Assembly: GCA_031363085.1 (NCBI GenBank)
Contig: JANLTU010000203.1
Location: forward strand, 11,120-75,119
Source: UBA6921 sp031363085
Lineage (GTDB): Bacteria > Pseudomonadota > Gammaproteobacteria > SG8-11
Direction of reading: 5' to 3'
DNA length: 64,000 nucleotides
Part shown: piece after piece, positions 36,549 to 43,788 of the stretch
Position numbering within the stretch: position 1 is the stretch's first letter
Layout of the letters: each line of letters opens with the position of its first letter
Translations under genes and position numbers: made by a program
The notes under the pieces: generated by a model
The model's input: only the letters and a program-made list of their open reading frames with translations
Told to the model about the DNA's origin: nothing
The model's database searches: none

Positions 36549-36673
36549 TGTGCCCTTTTGTGCCCTTCTATAGAGAAAGGGCACAAAGGGCACACATGGA
36601 AGAGGTGAAAAGGGCGTAAACAGACACAAAGGGCGCACCAAAGGGCACAGCAAAGGGCACAGAAAAGGGCACA
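36549..36673. repeat. Iteron array, candidate replication origin of the element
   Basis: Nine copies of AAAGGGCAC-like units occur in 125 bp. Two are inverted (TGTGCCCTT at 36549 and 36559). Seven are direct, starting at about 36576, 36585, 36609, 36628, 36640, 36652 and 36664, the last four 12 bp apart. An A/T-rich stretch follows (36740-36800). The layout resembles an iteron origin, and the adjacent gene encodes a RepA-like ATPase. The 36520-36883 gap has no gene. Confidence 0.65.
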
Positions 36674-36805
36674 AGTTGCAGGTTTGGGATTGGAGAATAT
36701 GCGCAAACCCTTATGAACCATGGACAACTGCCTTAGAGTAGCAGGTAAAATATCGTTTAACATGGCGTGTTATCTACTTAATAAGGTATTGATAATGTTT
36801 ATTAG

Positions 36806-36823
36806 TGGCCAATCAGTGGCCAA
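36806..36823 (+). promoter_or_regulatory. Phased TGGCCAA pair, middle
   Basis: TGGCCAATCAGTGGCCAA has two TGGCCA units 11 bp apart, the same phasing as at 32969 and 40707. It lies 60 bp before the terminase small subunit gene and may be a binding site for an element-encoded regulator. Confidence 0.4.
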
Positions 36824-36883
36824 CTGCGTACAATTGAGCTATGATTGACATTAAGTTAACGGGTTTAAATGCAGGGGTTTGGT

Positions 36884-37303
36884 ATGGGTAGGCCGTTTGA
36901 AAAGTTCCCGCCCGGCGCACGCGCTCACCTTGAGTCGATGGCCTGCAATGGCCTGCTTTCTGAATCCACCGCTGCTACCAGTTTAGGAATGCCACTGGCG
37001 CAATTCCGGCAAGTAGTCCGCGATCACGCACCGTCACGTTTGGTGTGGGACAACGCGTTAGCAATCGAGCGCGACCAACTTCTGAAAGCCCTGTACGACA
37101 AGGCCGTGCAAGGCGACGTGAACGCGGCAAAGATTCTACTGGCCACACGCCACGGCATGAGCGAGAAGTCGCCTGTAGGGGCACAGGAGCGCGTCCAGAT
37201 AGTGTTCCACTTGCCTGCCTCACTGAGTCCTGCCGACTACGCAAAACAGTTACAGCCTACCGTCCAGCAAATCGGCCACGACGATGAGCCAGACGCAGCT
37301 TAA
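36884..37303 (+). CDS. Terminase small subunit-like protein
   Basis: The 139-residue product precedes and overlaps the terminase large subunit gene, the usual position of TerS. It has a helical DNA-binding-like N terminus (ESTAATSLGMPLAQFRQVV) and a middle helix pair (ALYDKAVQGDVNAAKILLATRHG) typical of small terminase subunits. The ATG at 36884 follows GCAGGGG; another ATG lies at 36869. TerS would recognise the packaging site of the element's DNA. Assignment rests on context as well as sequence. Confidence 0.72.
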   Translation: MGRPFEKFPPGARAHLESMACNGLLSESTAATSLGMPLAQFRQVVRDHAPSRLVWDNALAIERDQLLKALYDKAVQGDVNAAKILLATRHGMSEKSPVGAQERVQIVFHLPASLSPADYAKQLQPTVQQIGHDDEPDAA

Positions 37304-38699
37304 GGCCGATCAGCTAAGCCCTTGGCAAAGCCGAGCAATGGGCGTGCCTGAGACTTTCGATCTATTTCTCGGTGGTGGCAAAGGTGGCGGGAAATCACGA
37401 CTGTTAGCTGCGATGTTCTTGCGCCATACAGAACAGTATGGTTCTCGCGCGCGTTGCCTTGTGATTCGCAGATCGTTCCCGGGCCTGACTGATATGGAAT
37501 CAGAGTTGCGGCAGTATTTCCATGAAGTGTTCGGAGATGATCACTACAACGGGCAGAAACATTTGTTCAGTCTGCCAAACGGCGGCACCGTCCAGCTTGA
37601 TCAGCTTGAGGGTGAGCCGGATAAGCTGAAATTCGCCGGTAAATCTTACACACATATCGCCGTCGATGAGGTTGGACAATACCCGAACCCTACCCTAGTT
37701 GACGGGCTTCGCGCATCGTTGAGAGCACCATCAGGAGTTCCTACAAGGGTTATTTTGCTGGGAAATCCTGGTGGTGTTGGTCATAGCTGGGCAGCGAAAA
37801 GGCATGCGTTACAGCAATCATGGGTGCCCTACACCGAGCCTGCTACCGGCGCGCAGTTCGTCACGATTGCATCAACCTTTCGCGACAACATTTTCATCGA
37901 CAGGGAAAAGTACGCAGCTAACCTTCGCGCCGCATGCAGCAACGATCCCGAGCTAGCCGCAGCTTGGCTTGACGGCGACTGGACTGTTATTCGTGGCTCG
38001 TACTTCGCATCCGTGCTGGATGAGTACCGCAACATGTTTGAGCCGTGGCCGCACCTGCCCGATTCACTTGACTGTCCTCCCGGACACTTTCGCATTGGTC
38101 GCGATCCCGAGTGGCGCATATTCCTGTCGCACGATTGGGGGATGAGCGCACAAAGCTTGACATTTTTATGTGTCGAGTCGCCCGGCGCTGAAGTTTTCGG
38201 CAAATTCTATCCGCGTGGCTCCATTCTGTTGCTGGATGAGCTGACCACTGCCGACAGTAACGACCCTACTAGGGGCCTTGGCTTGACAGTGCCAGAAGTT
38301 GCGGCACGGATTAAATCAATGTGTGACCAGTGGGGCGTGGCTCCCGAAGGCGTCGCCGACGATGCCATATTCAGCAAAACCGGAGCTGAAGCCGGATCAA
38401 TTGCCGACGAATTCAGACGTGCTGGCGTCATATTCACTCGCGCTCGCAAAGGATCCCGCGTTGCAGGATGGTAACTAATGCGCCGTATGCTTGCCGACGC
38501 TGGAAAACCTGGCGTGCCCGGACTCTACATTGCCCGCAATTGCAGATATTTCTGGCAAACTGTGCCAAGCCTGCCCCGCGATCCACGTCGCGCTGAAGAC
38601 GTTGATTCCGGCGCTGCCGATCACGGGGCCGATGCTTGCCGATACGCGTTAAATCACGATGAGCCGGTATTTTTCACGGGGATCGGGAGCTCATGTTAG
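37284..38699 (+). pseudogene. Terminase large subunit, interrupted by an in-frame TAA
   Basis: The ATPase/nuclease motor that packages DNA is recognisable: Walker A GGGKGGGKS at residues 30-38, Walker B-like THIAVDEVGQ, and coupling motif VILLGNPGG. The nuclease-side aspartates include LSHDWG and GVADDAIF. A TAA at 38472-38474 stops translation after residue 396. The same frame continues to 38699 with the expected C terminus (MRRMLADAGKPGVPGLYIA, then RDPRRAEDVDS..ADACRYA). CAA to TAA (Gln to stop) would explain it. Unless readthrough occurs, the product lacks the last 75 residues, including the final nuclease acidic residues. Confidence 0.85.
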
Positions 38700-38756
38700 C
38701 GTTATCGAAGTGACAGTTGTCGACATTAAAACAACACCAACCAGCGAGGATTTAAA

Positions 38757-38807
38757 ATGAGCATCAAAAATAATGTCAAGCACGCACATCACTACGCCGA
38801 GGGTTAA
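38757..38807 (+). CDS. Possible 16-codon leader peptide
   Basis: An ATG after GCGAGGA opens a 16-residue frame (MSIKNNVKHAHHYAEG) that ends 3 bp before the next gene. It has a good ribosome site and three histidines, but it is so short that it may be chance or a coupling leader for the next gene. Confidence 0.25.
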   Translation: MSIKNNVKHAHHYAEG

Positions 38808-38810
38808 AAA

Positions 38811-39527
38811 ATGAGCGACACAACATTTTCAAAAGTGCACATCGATCACGCCCCAAAAACAGGCTTGATAAAAACGATGCTGGAACGCGCCCGTGAGCAC
38901 TACCCGAGCCCAAAACTGGTTCGTTTACACCTTAGCCTCGAAAGCGCCGGCAACGCGGTGCGGGCCTTCGAGCAGCTCGCCGCGAATCGCAGCCCGACCA
39001 CGACGCCCGAGGCACACGCGCTGAAGGTTTCGGCGGCGTCCCAAAAGTTGGCCGACGCTGCCCTGCGCCTTGAGGCTGAGATTTTCACCGAGCACGCGCG
39101 ACTACGCGCAAACTTCGACAGTGAGATCCGCTCCAAGGCGAAACTGGAGCCCTTGGCGAGTGGCGTGGAGATTAGACAGGCGATGCGCCAAATGTCCGAA
39201 AAGGATCGCATGACCGCTGTTTCCAAAGCATTCAAGGATGGCGATCATGAGGTGCTGAGCGCGTTGATAAACGGCAACTTGATCACAACGTCAATACATG
39301 ACTCCTTGAGAAAAGATTACACCGAGCAATTTGAGATTCGAATGGCGCCCGAGCTGGTAACCGAACGGGCGCAGCTTGACGGATTGCTCCAGGACAGCTC
39401 GCACCCGTTGCGGCAGGCGCGCCAAGTTGCGAAAGACTCGACGGACCTAAAATACATTTCTGAAATTCAAAAAGCAGCCGATGCCGCTTCGAAAATAGAG
39501 TCTGACTTTGAAGCGAGCATTTCATGA
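38811..39527 (+). CDS. Unknown helical protein of the element
   Basis: The 238-residue product is almost wholly predicted alpha helical with alternating charged residues (AASQKLADAALRLEAEIF, QKAADAASKIESDF). No domain is recognised. Its position after the terminase, where a phage would have portal or scaffold genes, suggests a role in packaging or head assembly, but the sequence does not resemble a portal. The stop overlaps the start of the next small gene (ATGA). Confidence 0.65.
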   Translation: MSDTTFSKVHIDHAPKTGLIKTMLERAREHYPSPKLVRLHLSLESAGNAVRAFEQLAANRSPTTTPEAHALKVSAASQKLADAALRLEAEIFTEHARLRANFDSEIRSKAKLEPLASGVEIRQAMRQMSEKDRMTAVSKAFKDGDHEVLSALINGNLITTSIHDSLRKDYTEQFEIRMAPELVTERAQLDGLLQDSSHPLRQARQVAKDSTDLKYISEIQKAADAASKIESDFEASIS

Positions 39528-39664
39528 AACACAAACGTGTCACAACAATCCCCGGTCCGGGCGGCCAAGCGCAAGGCAAGCCGCCTACGTCATCGCTTAG
39601 TCAAGCGGCCAAGCGCCTTGTGCGCTTAGGGGGTTTGCCGGAACCTAAGCCATTTGATCCTTGA
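39524..39664 (+). CDS. Small basic unknown protein
   Basis: The 46-residue frame starts with ATG overlapping the previous stop and ends TGA at 39662-39664. It is rich in Gly, Pro and Lys/Arg (IPGPGGQAQGKPP, SQAAKRLVRLGGLPEPKP). Overlap with the upstream gene supports translation. Function unknown. Confidence 0.5.
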   Translation: MKHKRVTTIPGPGGQAQGKPPTSSLSQAAKRLVRLGGLPEPKPFDP

Positions 39665-39712
39665 ATAGTTTCCTCGTAGGTTGGTCTTGCCGCGCTCGAA
39701 AGGGTGCGGCCT

Positions 39713-40261
39713 TTATTTTTGGGTAGAGGGTAAAACCGCCGTCAACTTGTGAAGGTCAACGAACATGATCGGATGTTTGTTTTTCTCTTCCGACTCAAGC
39801 ATCGTGAAGCCGCACTTCTTATAGAAACTAACCGCGCTGTGCTTTGCGTCCGTAACCAAGAAACGACACCCAGCGTGGGGCATGATGTTTTCGACAACGT
39901 GACGAATACACCAGTCCATCACGGTGCGACCGTAACCGCCACGCTGTAAATCGTTGTGGACCGCCAAACGTGCGATCTTGATCGCGGGGAACGTGGTGTA
40001 TTTGTTCGCGTCACCGCAATCGTCCAGCCGTGTACTGGCTTCGTTTTTTATCTCACTGCAAACGAGGGTGAGATACCCTTGAACTCGCGAGTCATCCGGT
40101 GAGTCAACGAGTACGAATGTTTTTGCGACGTTCTTGCGATGGTAGTCCTTCGCCTGTTTCTTGAGGAAAGACTTAAGCGGCTGGGCTTCTGGGGTTCCGA
40201 GGGAAAACTTGCCGGTATCGTCGCCGGGTCTTATCGGTCTGAGAAAGAATGCGTCGGGCAA
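39713..40261 (-). CDS. GNAT-family acetyltransferase, possible toxin
   Basis: The 182-residue GNAT protein has the acetyl-CoA loop in LAVHNDLQRGGYGRTVMDW (Q/RxxGxG/A) and a C-terminal FYKKCGFTML motif. Its N terminus (FLRPIRPGDDTGKFSLGTPEAQPLKSFL in overlapping parts) resembles TacT/AtaT-type tRNA-acetylating toxins, which begin with a similar signature. The start is TTG at 40261; no Met codon is nearby. The gene lies 27 bp after a 60-residue ORF on the same strand, opposite to the other element genes. The arrangement suggests a toxin-antitoxin or anti-phage cargo module. Substrate is unknown, and a plain N-acetyltransferase is possible. Confidence 0.75.
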   Translation of the reverse strand: MPDAFFLRPIRPGDDTGKFSLGTPEAQPLKSFLKKQAKDYHRKNVAKTFVLVDSPDDSRVQGYLTLVCSEIKNEASTRLDDCGDANKYTTFPAIKIARLAVHNDLQRGGYGRTVMDWCIRHVVENIMPHAGCRFLVTDAKHSAVSFYKKCGFTMLESEEKNKHPIMFVDLHKLTAVLPSTQK

Positions 40262-40288
40262 TCTCTTGCGCCCCTGTTTTATCCGCGA

Positions 40289-40471
40289 CTACTTCTTAGG
40301 CTTGATTGTGGCGTAACCCTTGCTGTTGAATTCATCTACAAGCGATTTTCCGCGCGCGTACGAATCCCGTGCGGCCTGCTTTGGGCGGCCATGTGTTACT
40401 TGGCGATCAAACGCTTTCGCGTCATTCCCGCTAATTGTGATTCCACCGAACACAGACGTCTTAACACTCAT
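40289..40471 (-). CDS. 60-residue partner of the GNAT enzyme, candidate antitoxin
   Basis: This small basic protein (VFGGITISGNDAKAFDRQV, then GRPKQAARDSYARGKSLV) starts at ATG 40471 with AGGGAAA eight bases upstream. It does not resemble the DUF1778/RHH antitoxins that usually pair with GNAT toxins. Gene order, size and spacing fit an antitoxin. The upstream gap (40472-40802) has no supported gene; it holds TGGCCAC motifs and a direct-repeat pair. Confidence 0.6.
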   Translation of the reverse strand: MSVKTSVFGGITISGNDAKAFDRQVTHGRPKQAARDSYARGKSLVDEFNSKGYATIKPKK

Positions 40472-40706
40472 GACCGTTTCCCTGCTGCTTGTAGTTCTAT
40501 GTCGGACAACATACCGCTAATGTTAGCGCGATTCCGAGACTCCCGCTATAGCGTACGCTACGATTCGTTCAATATGTTCCTGTGGATGGTGGGAAATATC
40601 GACGCGCCAAGTTGCTACTTGATCGGACTTTGACGCCGAACTGCTTGGCGATGGCGTGCGTGAATTTGCGGCGGGTGGTGCAGGGTGGCCACACGCCACC
40701 CCCATT

Positions 40707-40725
40707 TGGCTACAGATTGGCCACA
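40707..40725 (+). promoter_or_regulatory. Phased TGGCYAC pair, right
   Basis: TGGCTACAGATTGGCCACA matches 18 of 19 bases with 32969-32987, in the same orientation. It lies 78 bp before the right attachment repeat. Extra single units lie at 40686 (TGGCCACA) and 40741 (TGGCCAG). This fits a cluster of recombinase or excisionase sites near the element end. Confidence 0.5.
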
Positions 40726-40802
40726 AGCTTCGGTTCTTTGTGGCCAGACGTAAAAAAGCCACCCCCGATATGTTGGTAAGTGGCTGATTTACTACTTCTT
40801 TT

Positions 40803-40847
40803 TGGTGGGCGATGCAGGGATTGAACCTGCGACCCCTGCCGTGTGAA
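40803..40847 (-). repeat. Attachment-site repeat, right
   Basis: It is identical over 45 bp to 32829-32873 and forms the 3' part of the intact tRNA-Val gene. The element thus restores the tRNA when it integrates. Confidence 0.92.
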
Positions 40848-40877
40848 GGCAGTGCTCTCCCGCTGAGCTAATCGCCC
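40803..40877 (-). tRNA. tRNA-Val(CAC)
   Basis: The 75-nt minus-strand sequence begins GGGCGATTAGCTCAGC and ends ATCGCCC-A-CCA. The acceptor arms pair over seven bases. The anticodon stem CTGCC/GGCAG encloses loop TTCACAC, giving anticodon CAC. The T arm has GGTTCAATCC. CCA is encoded. It is the integration site of the 8-kb element; its 3' part from the anticodon loop on belongs to the attachment repeat. Confidence 0.93.
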
Positions 40878-40964
40878 GTTTCGAAGGCGTGAATTCTAAG
40901 GGCAGGTGGTGCACAGGTCAAATATAAGTACCCGATATTACGCAGCGCCTTTAAAAAATCATCG

Positions 40965-41270
40965 GCAACTTTTCAGCCACGATGATCGACGCCTGTTGCA
41001 GAAATTCCAGATGCAATGTTGGAGCCGTAAGGGCAACTGCTATGACAATGCGCCGATGGAAAGCTTCTGGGGCACACTCAAGAATGAACTTACGCATCGC
41101 CGACGTTACGAAACGCGCGCCCAGGTGGTACCGAGTACATCGAGTTTTTCTACAACCGTCAACGACGGCATTCGAAGCTCGGTTACTTGGCTCCAGCGGT
41201 GTCCGCACAGAAATGTCAACAACAGGCGGTTGCGTGATGGGTATGGCGTCCACTATTGACGACCGACCTC
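40965..41270 (+). pseudogene. IS3-family transposase (OrfB) 3' remnant
   Basis: The end of an IS3-family integrase-type transposase is readable: RLLQKFQMQC, RKGNCYDNAPMESFWGTLKNEL (in pieces), then after a frameshift near 41130, EYIEFFYNRQRRHSKLGYL and the stop at 41238. DNA beyond the stop (GGTATGGCGTCCACTATTGA) looks like the terminal inverted repeat. The N-terminal two thirds of OrfB and OrfA are absent. It abuts the truncated hsdM gene, so insertion there followed by deletion is likely. Confidence 0.8.
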
Positions 41271-41272
41271 AG

Positions 41273-41827
41273 ATTGCACACGCGCTCGCCGGGGCGCGGG
41301 TCGAGCATTTTCACCATCATGCGGATGATGTGGCGCGGGGTGCGGAACTGTCCGTTGGTGCCGGCGGTGTTGAGCTTGGACAGCAGGTATTCGTAGAGAT
41401 CGCCCTGCACGTCCTGGTTCTGTACCGAAATCTGCATCGCTTCTATCGCGCGGCACACTTCGATCAACAGGCTCGGTTTGTTGATCTTGAATTCGGCATT
41501 CTCCATCTGCGCGCCGAAGGAGCCAGCCTTGTCGCCCAAGCTTTTCAGAAAGGGGAACACGACTTCCTTGACGTGCTTGAGTGCCTTGTCTGCAGGCAAC
41601 TGGCTCCAATGCGACCAGCGCAAGGTGGGATCGGAAAACAGCGGTTCAAATTTGTCGTCGCGCAGCCGGGCATGACGCTCGCCATCTTGCTCGCACTCGT
41701 CGATCTGCTTGAGAAAAAACAGGTAGGAAAGTTGCTCGATGGCATCGAGCGGATTGGACAAGCCGCCGGTCCAGACTTTATTCCATAAGGCGTCAACGCT
41801 GGATTTTAATTGTGAGTCGGTCAGCAT
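41273..41827 (-). pseudogene. hsdM: Type I restriction-modification HsdM, N-terminal fragment
   Basis: About 185 codons of an HsdM methylase subunit remain: LKSSVDALWNKVWTGGLSNP near the start, EQLSYLFFLKQIDE, and QFRTPRHIIRMMVKMLDPRPGERVC. The sequence then breaks off at the IS3 remnant, just before the expected SAM-binding motif (DPAAGTAGF in the family). The methylase is therefore non-functional, and no hsdS or hsdR is present nearby. Start ATG at 41827. Confidence 0.88.
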
Positions 41828-41865
41828 CGGGATTCTGTTATCCAGTATTGGGGGATTGGGCAGAA

Positions 41866-41989
41866 TGTAGGTTGGTTTAGCGGTTTTATCGCGTAACCCA
41901 ACAAACCCAACCATTCAAGGCCGGCGTTCAGAAGGAAGATTGAATTTGTTGGGTTACGATGCAAAAAGCCGCGCCTAAGCCAACCTACA
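41866..41989. repeat. Palindromic dispersed repeat, family C, copy 1
   Basis: The ends are complementary: TGTAGGTTGGTTTAGC at the left and GCCTAAGCCAACCTACA at the right. Inner arms CGTAACCCAACAAA and TTTGTTGGGTTACG pair too. A copy at 43789-43905 shares about 85-90% of positions by eye. Non-autonomous palindromes beginning GTAGGTTGGG are frequent in proteobacterial genomes. It separates hsdM from the Rhs remnant. Confidence 0.75.
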
Positions 41990-42431
41990 TGACTACAGCT
42001 ATGTGGATAACAACCCGCTGAGTGCGACTGATCCGAGCGGGTATTTTTTGAGTGGGTTGAAAAAAGCCGCCAAGAGATGGGAAAAGGTAGTTAATAAGTG
42101 GGGAGAGAAGATTGCGAATGCACCACCGTTACTCCAGGAAATAGTGGGGGCGGCATTATTCATTGGTTCGTTTTTCGTTTATCCCTTACACCCTGTATTG
42201 GTATATAACATGGGCATCAATGGATTGGCGCTTTTCGGGATGGGATTGTGCCGACAAGGGGTGTCATGCCAGATTGCGGAGAAAGTCCAACCCGGCGTCA
42301 CGACTGGCCCGATAAATACAGATTCGCCCGGCCAGAAACCGCCGAGCGGAGGGAGCGGATCGTCGGGCGGGGGTTCGAGGCCATCCGTCGGGTTCCTCCG
42401 TGTGGGGTGGTGGGCCGTGCAAAGGAGATAG
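41990..42431 (+). pseudogene. Rhs-family C-terminal fragment
   Basis: The frame opens straight from the repeat with DYSYVDNNPLSATDPSGY, the conserved end of the Rhs core (the NPxxxxDPSG motif before the variable tip). A tip of about 125 residues follows: a charged helix (LKKAAKRWEKVVNKWGEKI), two hydrophobic segments, and a Gly/Ser-rich end, then stop at 42431. The core and N terminus are missing, so this is a displaced tip fragment. Another frame continues towards the toxin-like ORF, so the original protein may have been one chain. Confidence 0.75.
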
Positions 42432-42474
42432 CGCTCCTGTTATTGATCCGGCCCTCAAACAGTTTCATTACTGA

Positions 42475-42954
42475 GAAGGCAGACTCGGTTGCGGCGCGCC
42501 TTCGCCGGGTACGTTCTTCAAACAATTTGCGGGCCGGATCAATAGTACGAACACAACAGTCGCATGTTATCCGTGTGCATTACTCGGATTGGGAACGGCT
42601 TGGTGGATATATAATTCGTCGCAATCTGGAAGCGGCGAAGGGGAAGGGGATGAATCGGGAGGGTCAAATAGTAGTGGGGGCGGGAAAACAATTGACCAGC
42701 TCATCGACGAGTCGACCAAGGGTCGTGAGACCAAAGGACGGGCGGATCAGTACGATCACCCGGGTGGCCGAGATCAAGCCGACAAGGACTTCGATGCGCT
42801 AGATGTTAACAATGTAAAAGATCGCGGCAATGGAACAAGAACCGGGACTTTGCCCGATGGACGACCCGTGAACATACACGACAGTAAGACTGACTGTATG
42901 CGCACCATTGAAGTGACTTGCGGCAGTCGCGATACCAAGATCCGTTATCCATGA
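42475..42954 (+). pseudogene. Toxin-like C-terminal domain (polymorphic toxin tip)
   Basis: The open frame from the stop at 42472 to 42954 contains a hydrophobic segment (VACYPCALLGLGTAWWIY), a Gly/Ser linker, and a 75-residue hydrophilic domain: IDQLIDESTKGRETKGRADQ, GGRDQADKDFDALD, RTGTLPDGRPVNIHDSKTD. This resembles toxin domains found at the C termini of Rhs/CdiA proteins (often with TGTLxDGRxVxVR). Its only good initiator is a TTG at 42589. No core domain precedes it, so it may be an orphan tip. The next ORF is in the place of an immunity gene. Confidence 0.55.
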
Positions 42955-42962
42955 GGCATGAC

Positions 42963-43337
42963 ATGAGTCAAAAATACGAAGTATGGGACGCTGTGGAGGG
43001 GCAGCACCCTTCTGTGTCCATTGATGCGCTAATTGACGATTGGGAGGGTTTTCGTCTCCTGCTTCGTGAGTACGGCACTGAACGAGTTATTCGAGTCGCG
43101 TTTGATCGACATGTTGCATACCAGTGTCGCGACGAAACCGACTTGGATGGCGAAGCATCAAGGTCGAAAGGATTGATGAGGGGTTGCTTCTATATCGTTA
43201 AAGACTCGGAATTTGTTGCGCGTGTCACCGCAGACACACCGCGAGATTATGCCGGGATTCGGCACTTCGCGATTATTACCGATGCAAACTGCGTTGATAT
43301 TCTTTCGCTAAGCGATCCTACGGTTGAGTACCTGTAA
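42963..43337 (+). CDS. Candidate immunity protein for the toxin-like tip
   Basis: The 124-residue acidic protein (SQKYEVWDAVEGQHPSVSID at the start) starts at ATG 42963, 8 bp after the toxin-like ORF stop. Position, size and net acidity fit an immunity protein. No family is recognised. A stretch DRHVAYQCRDETDLDGEASR lies in the middle. Codons look normal and no frameshift is visible, so it may still be expressed. Confidence 0.55.
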   Translation: MSQKYEVWDAVEGQHPSVSIDALIDDWEGFRLLLREYGTERVIRVAFDRHVAYQCRDETDLDGEASRSKGLMRGCFYIVKDSEFVARVTADTPRDYAGIRHFAIITDANCVDILSLSDPTVEYL

Positions 43338-43344
43338 CCCGTAA

Positions 43345-43368
43345 GGCGGATGAGCGCAGCCATCCGCC
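43345..43368. repeat. REP palindrome 1
   Basis: GGCGGATG-AGCGCAGC-CATCCGCC is an 8-base perfect inverted repeat. It is followed at 43459-43486 by a second, related palindrome, just before a RAYT-gene remnant. Confidence 0.7.
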
Positions 43369-43458
43369 GTATGTTGCCCGTTCACGATTCATGATCTGCC
43401 CGCATCGAAGTGGCGGGGCTTGATGTAATCACTAGCGGCTTGTGTGCGGAGGCGAAAT

Positions 43459-43486
43459 GGCGGATAACGGCTTCGCCTCATCCGCC
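43459..43486. repeat. REP palindrome 2
   Basis: GGCGGATAACGGC and GCCTCATCCGCC form an imperfect stem with a short loop. It lies 20 bp upstream of the RAYT remnant, the usual place of REP sequences moved by that transposase. Confidence 0.7.
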
Positions 43487-43506
43487 CTACGAATTACGGA
43501 GAAGGC

Positions 43507-43605
43507 ATGCCGGACTATCGACGGTATCGGGTGGCGGACGGCACGTATTTTTTTACAGTGAATTTGCTGGAACGGAAAACGATTTGCGGGTGTGGCACGT
43601 GAGCG
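43507..43605 (+). pseudogene. REP-associated tyrosine transposase (RAYT) N-terminal remnant
   Basis: MPDYRRYRVADGTYFFTVNL is the typical start of Y1-type REP transposases. After LLER a one-base shift moves the matching sequence (NDLRVWHV) into another frame, and everything beyond about 43605 is lost. The two REP palindromes upstream support the call. Confidence 0.8.
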
Positions 43606-43783
43606 TCAGGTTTTTTTGTCAAGCCCGGCTTGCGAGAAGTGTTTATCGAAGATGAGCGCGGTTTTGACTTTGAGCCGTTTCATCACGGCGAACGAGACGC
43701 AGTCCGTAAATGAGAAGCCTTTGTCTTGAAAGCGCTCAAACCACTGCTAGGCCGCGTTGAAGTCGGTTTCGTCGATGTGCACG
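43606..43783 (-). pseudogene. PIN-domain (VapC-like) toxin C-terminal remnant
   Basis: The minus strand reads HIDETDFNAA, a stop (43747-43749), QWFERFQDKGFSFTDCVSF and LKVKTALIFDKHFSQAGL. The acidic residues in FTDCVSF and TALIFDKHF match the C-terminal half of PIN ribonucleases. The N terminus is missing at the family C repeat (43789), and one internal stop is present, so the gene is dead. Confidence 0.72.
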
Positions 43784-43788
43784 AAGAA

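Larger units (their letters stand above)
32829..40847. mobile_element. Integrative phage-satellite-like element in tRNA-Val
   Basis: A 45-bp direct repeat (32829-32873 and 40803-40847) equals the 3' end of the tRNA-Val(CAC) gene including its CCA. The 8.0 kb between encodes a tyrosine integrase, an AlpA-like regulator, a RepA-like ATPase, an iteron array, terminase small and large subunits, unknown small proteins and a GNAT module, but no portal, capsid or tail genes. This fits a phage satellite or strongly reduced prophage. The integrase lies at the end carrying the displaced tRNA fragment, not beside the intact tRNA, which is the less usual arrangement. The terminase large-subunit gene has a nonsense codon, so the element may no longer be mobile by packaging. 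Confidence 0.85.

Noticed and set aside
36549..36673. CRISPR array
   Set aside because: The units are 9-12 bp, nearly contiguous and in both orientations, without spacers of uniform length. No other CRISPR-like array is seen in the window.
38811..39527. Portal or capsid protein after the terminase
   Set aside because: Position would fit, but the sequence is a short all-helical protein with no portal or capsid features.
40523..40762. 79-codon minus-strand frame upstream of the GNAT partner
   Set aside because: It overlaps the TGGCCAC sites and has serine/proline-rich composition without motif; no ribosome site is convincing.
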